Assembly (NCBI RefSeq): GCF_012027395.1
Contig: NZ_SNUJ01000001.1
Span: forward strand, 124,001-188,000
Source of the DNA: Thermococcus sp. LS1
GTDB taxonomy: Archaea > Methanobacteriota_B > Thermococci > Thermococcales > Thermococcaceae
Direction of reading: 5' to 3'
Length of the DNA stretch: 64,000 nt
Shown here: positions 45,599-59,308 of the stretch, in pieces
Numbering within the stretch: position 1 is the first letter of the stretch
How the letters are laid out: the number at the start of each line of letters is the position of its first letter
Translations under genes and position numbers: made by a program
Notes under the pieces: generated by a model
Database searches by the model: none
Told to the model about the DNA's origin: nothing
Seen by the model: the letters and a program-made list of their open reading frames with translations, nothing else

Positions 45599-46519
45599 TC
45601 AGACACCTGCGTGAGGTTCTTCCATTCCTTCTTTCATGAAAGCGTAGCTCATGTGTTTGGTGTTCTTGGCGAAGCCAATGTTTCCGCGGGAATCAACCAT
45701 TATGATGCCCATGGTATCGGGGCCAAAGTACCTCGTGGCAAGGCTTATCGCGGCCTCGCTGGCAGCTTGAGCATCCATTCCCAAGCGGACGAAGTCGGTC
45801 GCGCTCTTGGCCAGAGCCAGCTTTATAGCGACCTCACCGAGGCCAGTACAGGAAGCGCCGGCAACTTCGTTGGCGTAGGTTCCGCCTCCGATTATCGGTG
45901 TGTCACCAACACGGCCGAACATCTTGAGGAAAACGCCGCCGGTTGAGGTGCCGGCCACAACCTCCTCGCCGTCGAAGGCAACCGCACCAACCGTGCTCCT
46001 CAGGACTTCGGGATACTCCTTAATCAGCTCACTCAGCTTCTTCCAGTGCTTCACTTCCCCAGTCTCAAGGAGCTTCTTCCTGAGCTCTCCCCACTGCTTG
46101 AGTCTCTCCTCAGTCCTCGGGTCATACTCCTCGAAGCCCATCAACCGGGCGAACTTAACGGCACCCTCTCCGCTGAGGAGAACGTGGTCGGTCTTCTCCA
46201 TTACCTTCCTCGCAACGCTTATTGGGTTCTTAACGCCCCATATCCCAGCAACTGCACCGGCTTCAAGGGTTTTGCCGCGCATTATTGCCGCGTCCATCTC
46301 GACCTTGCCGTCGAGGGTCAGGACGGAACCAGTTCCGGCGTTGAAGATAGGGTTATCCTCAAGGGCTTTGAGGGCCTCCTCAACGGCATCCAAAGCCGAA
46401 CCCCTCTTCAGCTCGCGCCAACCAGCGAGAACAGCCCCCCTAACGCCTTCAATAACCTTTGGAATACGCTCCTCCTTCCTTATGGTGCCGGCACCACCGT
46501 GAACTATTATCGCGACCAT
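45599..46519 (-). CDS. Plant-type L-asparaginase (Ntn hydrolase)
   Basis: A 306-residue enzyme hydrolysing asparagine (and possibly isoaspartyl peptides) after self-cleavage. The N-terminal part is VAIIVHGGAGTIRKEERIP and FNAGTGSVLTLDG. The cleavage point is before Thr in LRSTVGAVAFDG (about residue 193), which becomes the nucleophile, with GTSTGGVFLKMFGRVGDTP forming the substrate pocket. The length equals the characterised T. kodakarensis enzyme. The ATG at 46519 follows GGTGGTTCTC. It heads a three-gene operon. Confidence 0.94.
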   Translation of the reverse strand: MVAIIVHGGAGTIRKEERIPKVIEGVRGAVLAGWRELKRGSALDAVEEALKALEDNPIFNAGTGSVLTLDGKVEMDAAIMRGKTLEAGAVAGIWGVKNPISVARKVMEKTDHVLLSGEGAVKFARLMGFEEYDPRTEERLKQWGELRKKLLETGEVKHWKKLSELIKEYPEVLRSTVGAVAFDGEEVVAGTSTGGVFLKMFGRVGDTPIIGGGTYANEVAGASCTGLGEVAIKLALAKSATDFVRLGMDAQAASEAAISLATRYFGPDTMGIIMVDSRGNIGFAKNTKHMSYAFMKEGMEEPHAGV

Positions 46520-46585
46520 GAGAACCACCGTAGGCAATGAACCTCGAAGGGTTAAAAGAGTTGTGGAAACGAAAAGATTGGAACT

Positions 46586-47500
46586 TCAGCTCAGCGCCAT
46601 GTTGATTATGGTTTCACCTATGTTCTCCAGGTACTCCAGAATCCTGCGGTAGCTCTCGAGGGCTATTGAGCTGCGGTAGTCAATGGAGCGTATTTCCTCC
46701 TTGAGCTCGAGCATCAGCCTGTCTATCTTGCCCAGATCACGCTCCTCTATCTGTGCCATCATTCCCTCGAATTTCTCCTTCAGATACGGGATGTTGATAT
46801 CACCGGGGTTCTCCGCTATGCGCATTATGTGGTCCCCTATGCGTTCGATATTGCGGACTATGAAGAGTATACCCAGCAAATCGAAAGTGCGCTTTATTAT
46901 GCCGCTCTCCTCGGTGACGCCGCGCTTTGTGAGGAGCCTGTTCACCGCGCGTATTATGAGGAAGTAAAATCTGTCAAGTTCGTTCTCAAGGTCGTTTATA
47001 TCGCGCAGGATTTCTTCTTCACCCGGGGAGGAGATAAGCAGCTCCAGGTCACCGAGCATCGAAATTATGAGGGAACGAATCCTGGTGAGCAGCTCCGCGA
47101 GGTTCACCTCCTCCTCATCGAGCAGGCTCTTTGCGACCATCCTCTGGGGCTCGTCAAGGATTATCTCAACCCCAGGGAGGCTCTGAAGAACCTTCCTTAT
47201 CTTTACCTTGTAAATGGGCATTTCCTCCGCAAAGTGAATCTCAAGGACATCGTAACCCTGAATGTAAGCCGAGATGACCAGTCGGACGGCCATGTCAGGG
47301 GAATACTCTTTAGAGAGACTCAGGATTTTCTTCTCGCTTACCTCTCTGAGCTCCTTCGGAAAAATCGTTATGCTTCCGTCGGGATTTATAGCGAGAGGAA
47401 CGACGTCGCCCTGCTTCAGGTTGTGCTCCGTAACCCATTTCTTGGGTAGAGAAATTATGTAGGAGCTCCTGCCGGTAAATTGAATCTTCCTGAACTCCAT
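46586..47500 (-). CDS. AbrB domain-PhoU domain regulator
   Basis: A 304-residue protein with an N-terminal SpoVT/AbrB-type DNA-binding domain (MEFRKIQFTGRSSYIISLPK, then LKQGDVVPLAINPDGSITIFP) and a C-terminal PhoU four-helix domain (NELDRFYFLIIRAVNRLL, IVRNIERIGDHIMRIAEN). PhoU parts bind metal and modulate phosphate uptake; no phosphate transporter is adjacent. GGTGATATCT precedes the ATG at 47500, which I prefer to the longer reading from 47509. It diverges from an MFS gene. Confidence 0.88.
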   Translation of the reverse strand: MEFRKIQFTGRSSYIISLPKKWVTEHNLKQGDVVPLAINPDGSITIFPKELREVSEKKILSLSKEYSPDMAVRLVISAYIQGYDVLEIHFAEEMPIYKVKIRKVLQSLPGVEIILDEPQRMVAKSLLDEEEVNLAELLTRIRSLIISMLGDLELLISSPGEEEILRDINDLENELDRFYFLIIRAVNRLLTKRGVTEESGIIKRTFDLLGILFIVRNIERIGDHIMRIAENPGDINIPYLKEKFEGMMAQIEERDLGKIDRLMLELKEEIRSIDYRSSIALESYRRILEYLENIGETIINMALS

Positions 47501-47589
47501 AGATATCACCGCCGGTATATAGCTAACTGAGCATGTATAAAAGGCTTCACTTCGACAATCTTATAAACGCTAAGATTTAGATTGCAAAC

Positions 47590-48756
47590 ATGCTTGGAGA
47601 GTACACCAGGGACGCCAAGGTGCTCATACTCGCGAATGCCGCTGGACAGCTCTTCCTCCAGTTCTCGATATTCATAATGCCGTTTTACCTGACCGCCCTC
47701 GGCTACGACATGGCCCAAATGGGAACGTTCTTTTCAATTCAGACTCTCGTTGGGGGCCTCTTCTTCCTCATAGCGGGCCAGATTTCGTTAAGGATGGGAT
47801 ACAAGAAAACCCTCATACTAAGCGCTCTCTTAGGACTGACTGGAAGACTCCTGCAGGTGCTCGCAATTAACGATTACGTCCTTGCCCTCGGCTTCTTCCT
47901 GGTGGGCGCAAATATGGGGCTCAGACAGCCCAACTTCTCGGCACTCCTCAGTGAGGAGGTGAAGGAAGAGCAGAGGCACCATGCCTTCTCGATAAGCTTT
48001 GGGCTGGGAACACTGTTCAACGCCCTTGGAGTCCTCATAGCGGGCTTTGCCCCCGAGTTTTTCATAAGCCTTGGACTGACGGAGAGCCTAGCCTACAGGC
48101 TTGTCGTTTCGCTCGCGCTCCTTCAGTTCGTCCTGGTTATCCCTGCGCTCCTCATAATCAGCGACGTCCCAGTTAAGAACCCGAAGATAGACTGGAACAG
48201 CGAGCTGATAATCAAGATACTCAAGTTCTCCCTGCCGAGCGCACTAATAGGCCTCGGCGCGGGGATAACAATACCCTACATGAGCCTCTACTTCAAGCTC
48301 CAGTTCGGACAAACGCTCGCCGCGATAAGCGGCATCTTCTTCTTTCAGCAGCTCGCGATGGGTCTCGGCTCCTTCGGGCTGCCGAGGCTTGTCGAAAGGA
48401 TAGGGCCCGTTAAGGTCATAACGTCCTTCCAAAGCTTTGCAGCCTTTCTCTTCCTGATATTCCCATCGATAGAGACGTTTTTACTGGCGGCGGCGCTCTA
48501 CATACTCCGCTCCATACTCATGAACATAGTCTGGCCCATAAACGACTCCTTCATGATGGGCTTCTTCAGTACTGAGGAGAAGGCGACCGCAGCCGGAATA
48601 AGAAGGGCCTTCTCAACCTTCATGCGTGGCGCTGGAAACTATATAGGCGGCCTCCTCTTCGGCATGTCCTTGAGCTATCCATTTTACACAACGGCATTCC
48701 TCTACATAGTAGCGACGGTGATTTTCTACGCCTTTTTCATAAAACACAATAAGTGA
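47590..48756 (+). CDS. MFS transporter
   Basis: A 388-residue major facilitator with about 12 helices. The motif A region is weak (GQISLRMGYKKTLILSALLG). Other features are GANMGLRQPNFSALLSEEV and NDSFMMGFFSTEEKATAAGIR. A TATA element CTTATAAAC at about 47559-47567 is only about 25 nt before the ATG, so the mRNA is leaderless. Substrate unknown. Confidence 0.85.
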   Translation: MLGEYTRDAKVLILANAAGQLFLQFSIFIMPFYLTALGYDMAQMGTFFSIQTLVGGLFFLIAGQISLRMGYKKTLILSALLGLTGRLLQVLAINDYVLALGFFLVGANMGLRQPNFSALLSEEVKEEQRHHAFSISFGLGTLFNALGVLIAGFAPEFFISLGLTESLAYRLVVSLALLQFVLVIPALLIISDVPVKNPKIDWNSELIIKILKFSLPSALIGLGAGITIPYMSLYFKLQFGQTLAAISGIFFFQQLAMGLGSFGLPRLVERIGPVKVITSFQSFAAFLFLIFPSIETFLLAAALYILRSILMNIVWPINDSFMMGFFSTEEKATAAGIRRAFSTFMRGAGNYIGGLLFGMSLSYPFYTTAFLYIVATVIFYAFFIKHNK

Positions 48757-48759
48757 AAA

Positions 48760-49341
48760 TCAGCGGGCAAGCTCAATGCCCCTCTCCAGGGCTTTGAAGT
48801 TTACCTCCCAGAGCTTTTCGCGGAGGGTGGCCTTTATGCCCTCGTAGAGGCTCTCCTTCTTGAGGAGAATCAGCCCTTTGCCGTAGGCGTAGCCGAGCAT
48901 GAGGACGCCCAGCGTTCTTGGGTTTATTTTGTCGGCTTCCTCCTGGAAGTTGAGCATGTCAACGGGGCAGATTCTACCGACGGCATCTTTAATTTCGTCG
49001 AGCTCAGGGTACTTCTCCTTGCCAACGAGGGTCGTTGCTGTATGGATGGGATAAGCGTTGATTATCGCATAACTGTTCCTCCCGAGAAAGCGGGCATTTC
49101 TGAGGGCTTCTGCAGGCTCGAGGGCGAGCATAAGGTTCGCTTTCCCCTCCTCGATGAGCGGGGAGTAGACTTCTTCGCCGAAGCGGAGGTAGCTGAGAAC
49201 GCTTCCATACCTCTGGCTCATTCCGAGGGTTTCACCGATTCTAACGTTGTATCCCTCGACCATGGCGGCGTTTCCTACTATGCGCGAGAGGGTCAAACCA
49301 CCCTGGCCGCCAACTCCAGTGATTATGAGGTTGAACTCCAT
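48760..49341 (-). CDS. iorB: Indolepyruvate ferredoxin oxidoreductase beta subunit
   Basis: A 193-residue gamma-domain-type subunit of 2-ketoacid oxidoreductases: start MEFNLIITGVGGQGGLTLSR, SQRYGSVLSYLRFG, ANLMLALEPAEALR. IorA/IorB oxidise aryl pyruvates from aromatic amino acids, giving aryl-CoA and reduced ferredoxin. In related genomes iorA and iorB are neighbours; here no iorA is near, and lysS lies upstream. The ATG at 49341 follows GGTGGTGCTC. Confidence 0.9.
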   Translation of the reverse strand: MEFNLIITGVGGQGGLTLSRIVGNAAMVEGYNVRIGETLGMSQRYGSVLSYLRFGEEVYSPLIEEGKANLMLALEPAEALRNARFLGRNSYAIINAYPIHTATTLVGKEKYPELDEIKDAVGRICPVDMLNFQEEADKINPRTLGVLMLGYAYGKGLILLKKESLYEGIKATLREKLWEVNFKALERGIELAR

Positions 49342-49467
49342 GAGCACCACCGAAAAGCATTGGAGAATCAGGAATAAAAAGGTGTTGCCAAAGAAATTCG
49401 ACAAGCAAACATCCCCGTCGAAAAAGTTGAGCCAGAAAGTCATCATGCATGCCAAAAGAATAAAGAA

Positions 49468-51048
49468 TCAGGCCTCCAGGCGGAGGCGCCTGATGACGAA
49501 CTCCCTGTTCATTGAAGCGAGGAACGGTGCCAGCCTTGGACCCCTGTCCTTGCCAATGAAGAGGTTGTAAAGCACCCTGAACCACTCTTTGCTCGGAATG
49601 CTGCGCTTCTTGGCGGCGTCGAAGATAATGTTGTTGAGCTCATCAACGGTGAAGCTTTCGTTGGCCTCGAGCCAGTTGGCCACCTCTTCAAGGGCCTCCT
49701 TCATCTCGGGCGTAAGCTCAACCTTCGGCGGCTCTTCGAGGATGCTGAACTTAACGTTGTCCGGCGCGTACTTCTCGATCCAGTTCCTGGCCAATTCAAT
49801 GCGGAGCCTTATCCTCTCGACGTCCTCCTCGCTCAGCTCCCCGGGTATGTGTCCCTGCTCCTTGAGGACTTCAGTTATGCCGTCCTCGTCGAGGTGAGGC
49901 ATCTGAACGAGCGTAACCAGGAACCTGAAAGGCGCCTGAGCGATGAGTCTCTCCGGAACCTTCGGCATCGAGAGCTCGTAGGTTCTCTTGAGCTCCTCTT
50001 CCTCCTCGGGGTTCTTTGCGTGCTCAAGACCAAAGTATATCCTCTCGACCTTGTCGAACTCGTCATAGAGGTTGAGCAGACCGAGGCCGAGGTCTATCTT
50101 AAGCTCCTTGTTGGGCCTGTGCTTGGCGTAGATGAAGCGAATTATACCGGGCTCAAGAACCTCGTAGAGGTCGCTGAGGAGGATCACGTTACCCTTGCTT
50201 CCGCTCATCTTGCCCTTCTCTCCCTTTATGCCGACGAACTCGTACATGAGCGTTAGCGGGGCGGGCTTTCCGAAGACCTTCTCCACTATCTCGCTGCCAG
50301 TATCGTAGGAACTGCCGGCGGCGAGGTGGTCCTTGCCAGCGGGCTCGAAGTCCACACTGAAGTGTGCCCAGCGCATCGGCCAGTCAACGCGCCAGCGGAG
50401 CTTGACGTTCCCTTCGCGGATGTCTGTTTCTCCCTCGCTTCCGCAGTGGGGACACTTATAGGCCACCTTCCACTCGCCGTCCCAGGAAACGAACTCAGCC
50501 TCCTTTCTGCACTTGGGACAGTAAACCATGACAGGCTGCCAGCTCTCTTCGAGAGGCGGCTGCTTGGCCCTCTCGCGGTACTTGTCGAGGATTGCCTTTA
50601 TCTCGTTGCGCTTCTCGAGGGCAAGCCTGATGTCCTCTGCATACTCCCCCGACTTGTAGAGCTCGCTCGCGTAGAGGAAGTCAACCTCGATACCAAGCTT
50701 GGCAACTTCTTTCTCGAAGAGGCTCATAAAGTGCTCGGCATAGCTATCGTGGCAGCCCCAGGGATCTGGAACCTCACGGACAGGCATGGTGAGGTATTCC
50801 TTCCACTCGCTCGGAACGTTCTTGGGAACCTTCCTAAAGCGGTCGTAGTCGTCCCACATGTGAATGTGGCGAACCTTCTTTCCCCTGTCCCTGAGGGCAT
50901 GGCCGACAATATATGCAGTGAAAAACTCTCTGAAGTTGCCTATGTGAACGTAACCACTCGGGGTTATGCCGCTCTCTACCACGTACTCCTCCTTGTCTCC
51001 CCTTTCCTGGATGATCTTCTCAGCCATGTAGTCAGCCCAGTGCACCAT
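49468..51048 (-). CDS. lysS: Class I lysyl-tRNA synthetase
   Basis: A 526-residue archaeal class I LysRS. The Rossmann active site has [11 protein letters not shown] (HIGN) and GKMSGSKGN (KMSKS equivalent). A zinc insertion carries CPKC and CPHC, and the C-terminal helical domains bind the anticodon. The start is the ATG at 51048 ([11 protein letters not shown]), with GGGTGAAG 4 nt upstream; the upstream frame to 51111 lacks a site and family similarity. It is the same strand as iorB with a 126-nt gap. Confidence 0.95.
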   Translation of the reverse strand: MVHWADYMAEKIIQERGDKEEYVVESGITPSGYVHIGNFREFFTAYIVGHALRDRGKKVRHIHMWDDYDRFRKVPKNVPSEWKEYLTMPVREVPDPWGCHDSYAEHFMSLFEKEVAKLGIEVDFLYASELYKSGEYAEDIRLALEKRNEIKAILDKYRERAKQPPLEESWQPVMVYCPKCRKEAEFVSWDGEWKVAYKCPHCGSEGETDIREGNVKLRWRVDWPMRWAHFSVDFEPAGKDHLAAGSSYDTGSEIVEKVFGKPAPLTLMYEFVGIKGEKGKMSGSKGNVILLSDLYEVLEPGIIRFIYAKHRPNKELKIDLGLGLLNLYDEFDKVERIYFGLEHAKNPEEEEELKRTYELSMPKVPERLIAQAPFRFLVTLVQMPHLDEDGITEVLKEQGHIPGELSEEDVERIRLRIELARNWIEKYAPDNVKFSILEEPPKVELTPEMKEALEEVANWLEANESFTVDELNNIIFDAAKKRSIPSKEWFRVLYNLFIGKDRGPRLAPFLASMNREFVIRRLRLEA

Positions 51049-51182
51049 TTTCTTCACCCGAGGTAGCTTGGTGGAGGGGCTTTTAAGTTTAAGCTCGCCG
51101 ACCAATAACAACTAAAAGACGGAAAAATTTATAAACATTGATAGTAAACAACTCAAGAGCGTAAAAATAAGGAGGTCTTCAC

Positions 51183-52058
51183 ATGGAGTTAGAGCTCGAG
51201 AGGATGCAGGTATTCTTTCCGGCGTCGCTGGAGATACAGGAGGAGCTCCTTAAGGCGGGCTTTAAGGTACCCTACGACAAGGAAACGGGGAGAAAAACAC
51301 CAGTCCCCGTTGTTGTCAGCTCAAGAGAGGGAAGAAAGCTTAGAAAGGACAGGCTGCTCAAAGCCAGTGACTTCGAAGAGGATGGTAAATTCGCATTTGT
51401 GCCCGGAGGAAGGGCACTGGTCGATGTTGAGGCAACAGACAGGGGATTCCTAATACTGAAGCCAAAAGCCATAGAATACCATCTGGAGGACATGAACTTT
51501 GTCTCAATACCTCCTAGAGTATGGGGAACATGGGCAAGCTTTTCTCTTCCATTCTCAGCCTATGAGGCGCTCATGGATTTTCTGGAGGAGTTCAGGGGTG
51601 AGGAGCCGAAGGGATTCTACTTGGCATCAAAGGGTTCGGGGAGGCGAATAGAGGTCTACGCGTACAAGGGCAGGAGCAGGAAGGATTTAGGCATACCCGT
51701 CTTCGGCTACGCGCTCGGCCTCCATGGGCTAACTTTAGTCGAAGAATACCTCAAAGAAAAAGCCGAGGAGAACGACATCCCGGGGGAGAGACTGCGCTAT
51801 CTGAAGCTCGGCCTCAGGAAAAGGAAGGAAACAAAAGCCGGACTAAAGGTTGGAATAGTCTGGGAGGATGGGAAGCCGGTAGAGATAACGATGAAGCTCT
51901 CCACGACTGCACCCAGAGTCCGGATTCAGGGACTTTACGGCGAACTGGTGGGAAAATCAAGGGGAGAGCTCGTTAAAACTGATGAGTGGTACTTTGTGGT
52001 GCACGCGAGCGACCTATACTGGGGTCTCAGAAGAGTCCGCTCGGCTTTCGGCAGCTAG
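51183..52058 (+). CDS. Conserved-looking hypothetical protein
   Basis: A 291-residue soluble, charged protein with no signal or membrane segment. Visible parts are RMQVFFPASLEIQEELLKAG, VPVVVSSREGRKLRKDRLL, PRVWGTWASFSLPFSAYEAL, and EWYFVVHASDLYWGLRRV near the end. No catalytic motif stands out. The start is firm: AAGGAGGTC, one of the strongest ribosome sites here, precedes the ATG, and TTTATAAACA lies about 55 nt upstream. I recognise no family. Confidence 0.75.
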   Translation: MELELERMQVFFPASLEIQEELLKAGFKVPYDKETGRKTPVPVVVSSREGRKLRKDRLLKASDFEEDGKFAFVPGGRALVDVEATDRGFLILKPKAIEYHLEDMNFVSIPPRVWGTWASFSLPFSAYEALMDFLEEFRGEEPKGFYLASKGSGRRIEVYAYKGRSRKDLGIPVFGYALGLHGLTLVEEYLKEKAEENDIPGERLRYLKLGLRKRKETKAGLKVGIVWEDGKPVEITMKLSTTAPRVRIQGLYGELVGKSRGELVKTDEWYFVVHASDLYWGLRRVRSAFGS

Positions 52059-52128
52059 CTAAAGACACTAAGACATTGAGCGAAAAGCATATTAACATTC
52101 TTTCATTTTTAACTTCAGGTGGAATCAA

Positions 52129-52737
52129 ATGGCTTCGTGGCTCATCTACACAGTAGTCGCCGCGACGTTTATACTCGCCGCGATATGGCTAACACGGCAT
52201 CTCGGAGAAGACTACGCATGGATCAACAGGAAGATCATCCACTTCAGCATCGTTCCAGCTGTTCTGATGTACTACCAGGGCTTGATCCCGAAGGGGGTCT
52301 TCAGTGCTGCAGCCTTTATCTTCGGCGCCTTTCAGCTTTGGCCGCACCTGAAGAACAGCGAGTTTTCGTGGTATCAGATCAAGCACAACTACGGAGAGGT
52401 CTTCTTTGCATTCTCCGCTTCAGCTGTTGCGTTTTTCCTGCCTAGAGAGTACGCAACGGCTCTGCTTTTGGCTATGGCAGTAAGCGACGGAGTTACAGGA
52501 ATCATCAGGCATCACTATTTCAAACGGCATGGTTTCAATGTCAAGCTCAAGAAGCACTGGACCGGAAGCCTCGGCTACGTAGTAACTGCCATGATAATAG
52601 CCTTCGCACTGCTTGATGGAGCAACAATAATGAAAATAGCATGGGCAGGGATTCTGATGCTTGCAGAGTACCAGCCCTACGTGGATGACAACTTGGCCGT
52701 TCCACTCGTGGGAAGCGCCCTCTTTTTGGCGTTTTAG
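52129..52737 (+). CDS. SEC59/VTE5-like polyprenol or lipid kinase
   Basis: A 202-residue protein with about six or seven membrane helices. It resembles the dolichol kinase/phytol kinase/CDP-diglyceride family (COG0170): INRKIIHFSIVPAVL, the acidic loop AVSDGVTGIIRHHYFKRHG and KKHWTGSLGYVV. Such enzymes use CTP to phosphorylate isoprenoid alcohols or archaeol-type lipids. The substrate is inferred only by family. AGGTGGAATC precedes the ATG. Its stop overlaps the DUF366 gene by 4 nt. Confidence 0.8.
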   Translation: MASWLIYTVVAATFILAAIWLTRHLGEDYAWINRKIIHFSIVPAVLMYYQGLIPKGVFSAAAFIFGAFQLWPHLKNSEFSWYQIKHNYGEVFFAFSASAVAFFLPREYATALLLAMAVSDGVTGIIRHHYFKRHGFNVKLKKHWTGSLGYVVTAMIIAFALLDGATIMKIAWAGILMLAEYQPYVDDNLAVPLVGSALFLAF

Positions 52738-53300
52738 CTCGCCCACCTGACCTTCAGACTGTCCTTCTTCACCTTTTTGAACTCCTCGACGAGGGCCTTT
52801 CCGGTTTTCTCCATGAAGCCGTCGATGTCCTCGATGCCGAGTTCTTTAAGGCCAATGGCCTCAACGCCCTCGGGAATTCCCTTTGCCTCGACGTTAATGC
52901 CTATGTGGACCTTGATGCTGACAGGTGAAACGGTCGCTATTGATATGCTGAGTTTCCTTCCGTTAACGTAGATGTCGTCGCCCTTCCTGACGGTTTTGAT
53001 GCCGTAATCACCAAGAACTTCACAGAGTTTGGCTATGAAAAGCTTCTGAAGGGCCGAGGCAAGCAAGACATTGGGAAAGTCGAAGACCTCGATGATGTAG
53101 TGCACCATATCGTCGCTCTTTATCTCCTTGTTCTGCCTCAGATCCTCGATGTCAATCATCTCTTCCACTTTCACATCACACTTACCGCGGAAGACGACGA
53201 GTGAATTGCCAAGTATTCCAAAGTTCCTGTAAGCCCAGTGGCTTCCGATGGCTGAACCATCATAGTCTATGCGCCTATCCTTAACTATGAGTAACTCCAT
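52734..53300 (-). CDS. DUF366 family protein
   Basis: A 188-residue protein of the archaeal DUF366 family, which shares a fold with lipoate-protein ligases. Segments: RRIDYDGSAIGSHWAYRNFG, GKCDVKVEEMIDIEDLR, DDMVHYIIEVFDFP and KLSISIATVSPVSIKVHIGIN. The function is unproven. The ATG at 53300 follows GGAGGTGTGATT. It lies immediately after, and overlaps by a few codons the 3-prime end region of, the MDP-1-like phosphatase gene in the same operon. Confidence 0.82.
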   Translation of the reverse strand: MELLIVKDRRIDYDGSAIGSHWAYRNFGILGNSLVVFRGKCDVKVEEMIDIEDLRQNKEIKSDDMVHYIIEVFDFPNVLLASALQKLFIAKLCEVLGDYGIKTVRKGDDIYVNGRKLSISIATVSPVSIKVHIGINVEAKGIPEGVEAIGLKELGIEDIDGFMEKTGKALVEEFKKVKKDSLKVRWAS

Positions 53301-53302
53301 AA

Positions 53303-53773
53303 TCACACCTCCAGAAGTTTCCTAAGCTCATCAAAGCTTTTAATGTCTACCCACATGTGGATGAAATCAACGTTCGGGACCTTCGAGAGGACTTTATCTA
53401 GGTGGAGCGTCCTGTCATCAACGTAGATGACTTCCTCTATTTCATAGCCGATCGACTTCAGCTGCCAGAGGGTGGTAAGTATCATGTTCGCTTTGTCTGG
53501 ATGCCCCTCGATTTTAGGGAAGAGGAAGTAGTTCCACAATCCAAAACCCTCGAGAATTGGCCTAACCTTCTCTTCAAGATTCCAGCTGGCTATGCTGAGT
53601 ATAAAGCGCTCGCTCGCCCACTCAATGAACTCGCGAACTCCTGGAAACAGATGAAGTTCTTCACCGTAGGCATCAACGAGGTAATCATCGTAGAATTCGT
53701 AGGGTAGCATGAGGAGTGAAGCGTCTTCGTGATCCCAGAGCGTGCCATCCAAGTCGAGAACGAGCAGCTTCAC
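53303..53773 (-). CDS. HAD phosphatase of the MDP-1 type
   Basis: A 156-residue magnesium-dependent phosphatase-like HAD enzyme: nucleophile motif LLVLDLDGTLWDHED, motif II IASWN, Lys in EGHPDKANM and acidic motif VIYVDDRTLHLDKV. MDP-1 relatives act on phosphotyrosine or glycated proteins; the substrate is not known here. I favour the GTG at 53773, with GGTGATGTCA upstream, over an ATG three codons earlier that lies in the site itself. Confidence 0.85.
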   Translation of the reverse strand: MKLLVLDLDGTLWDHEDASLLMLPYEFYDDYLVDAYGEELHLFPGVREFIEWASERFILSIASWNLEEKVRPILEGFGLWNYFLFPKIEGHPDKANMILTTLWQLKSIGYEIEEVIYVDDRTLHLDKVLSKVPNVDFIHMWVDIKSFDELRKLLEV

Positions 53774-53855
53774 TGACATCACCGAAGTTAGAATCCACAG
53801 GCAAGTTTTAACAATTGCGATTGAAGTGCACAGAAGCGCGAGAAGTTAAGGGTTT

Positions 53856-53882
53856 TGAGGACCGTGCATAGGTGGATTGACC
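53856..53882 (-). repeat. 23S rRNA processing stem, 3-prime arm
   Basis: 27 nt perfectly complementary to 56964-56990. In the transcript the two arms pair around the whole 23S RNA, forming the long stem that carries the bulge-helix-bulge cleavage site of the archaeal splicing endonuclease. Confidence 0.85.
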
Positions 53883-53884
53883 TA

Positions 53885-56958
<3,074 letters not shown>

Positions 56959-56963
56959 TTTTG

Positions 56964-56990
56964 GGTCAATCCACCTATGCACGGTCCTCA
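56964..56990 (-). repeat. 23S rRNA processing stem, 5-prime arm
   Basis: Perfect 27-nt complement of 53856-53882; starts GGTCAATCC and ends GGTCCTCA on the plus strand. It lies between tRNA-Ala and 23S and defines the pre-23S excision stem. Confidence 0.85.
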
Positions 56991-57057
56991 TCGTGACCCC
57001 TGTTCGGGGCCTAGGACCCTTCCACCCCGAGCCGTGCTCGGGATGTGCACCTCTTCG

Positions 57058-57134
57058 TGGTGGACCGGCCGGGATTCGAACCCGGGGCCTTCGGCTTGCA
57101 AAGCCGACGCTCTCCCAGGCTGAGCTACCGGCCC
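57058..57134 (-). tRNA. tRNA-Ala (anticodon TGC) in the rRNA spacer
   Basis: A 77-nt tRNA between 16S and 23S, as usual in Euryarchaeota. Acceptor GGGCCGG/CCGGTCC includes the G3:U70 wobble pair that identifies tRNA-Ala. Anticodon stem TCGGC/GCCGA with loop TTTGCAA, T-arm CCGGGTTCGAATCCCGG, encoded CCA. Confidence 0.96.
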
Positions 57135-57144
57135 ACGGATGGCA

Positions 57145-57177
57145 GGCCCGGCACTCCTTAAACCCCCCGGACGGATT
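57145..57177 (-). repeat. 16S rRNA processing stem, 3-prime arm
   Basis: GGCCCGGCACTCC ... GGACGGATTT pairs, with a few mismatches, with 58720-58757 (AATTCCGTCC ... GTGCCGGGCC). The two arms enclose 16S rRNA and should form its excision stem. Confidence 0.65.
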
Positions 57178-57185
57178 TCCGGCGA

Positions 57186-58673
<1,488 letters not shown>

Positions 58674-59308
58674 TGAGCAAGGAGTACGGCCGGTGGGACT
58701 TCCCATGGCGGGAAGTACCAAATTCCGTCCGGGGTTTAGTCGGGGTGCCGGGCCTGCCTTACCCCCGAGGGGTCCGCCTTTCGGCGTTTCCTCGGGAGCG
58801 CACCTTTTTGTGACCCGGGCTGGAGGGCGGGGTTCATGAGTGGGTGCTTTGCACCCTGTCCCCCCGACGCCGCCGTCTTGGCGCCCGGGTTTGTCGCGCC
58901 CTGTTCGGGCGCTCCACCCAATAGGGGCGAACCCCAGCAGTGAAAAATTTTTGCAAAACCTCTCCCAGGCCATCTCTTTGAAAAAGAAGCTGTCAAAAAG
59001 CACGTTAGAAATACGCATTTTTAGACATAAAAAAGGCAAAAATTTTGCAGGGATTAGCAGAACGCGAAGGGAGTAAACATCAGAATCCCAAGTATGAACC
59101 AAGTACAGTACACGAGCAGGATCTGAAGGATATGCCTCTCGTAGTACTTCCACGTTAACCCAACGCCAAGAGATACCGCGATAATTAGATAGAGAAAGAG
59201 AAACAATACACGCCTAGATCAGCCGAAGACATTAATCACACCCAACTAAAAGTCACGCTCTCCACTAAAAATCTTGTGAACGTTTCTAGTAGAATGAAAA
59301 ATGAAAAG
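58674..59308. other. rRNA leader and promoter region; no gene
   Basis: 635 nt between 16S and prs. The part next to 16S is the leader, with the upstream processing arm at 58720-58757. The rest is GC-rich to about 58930, then AT-rich (58940-59050), where the minus-strand rRNA promoter must lie. An A/T block AAAAATTTTTGCAAAA at 58944-58959 is the best TATA candidate, but I cannot fix the start. Open frames here look non-coding. Confidence 0.55.
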
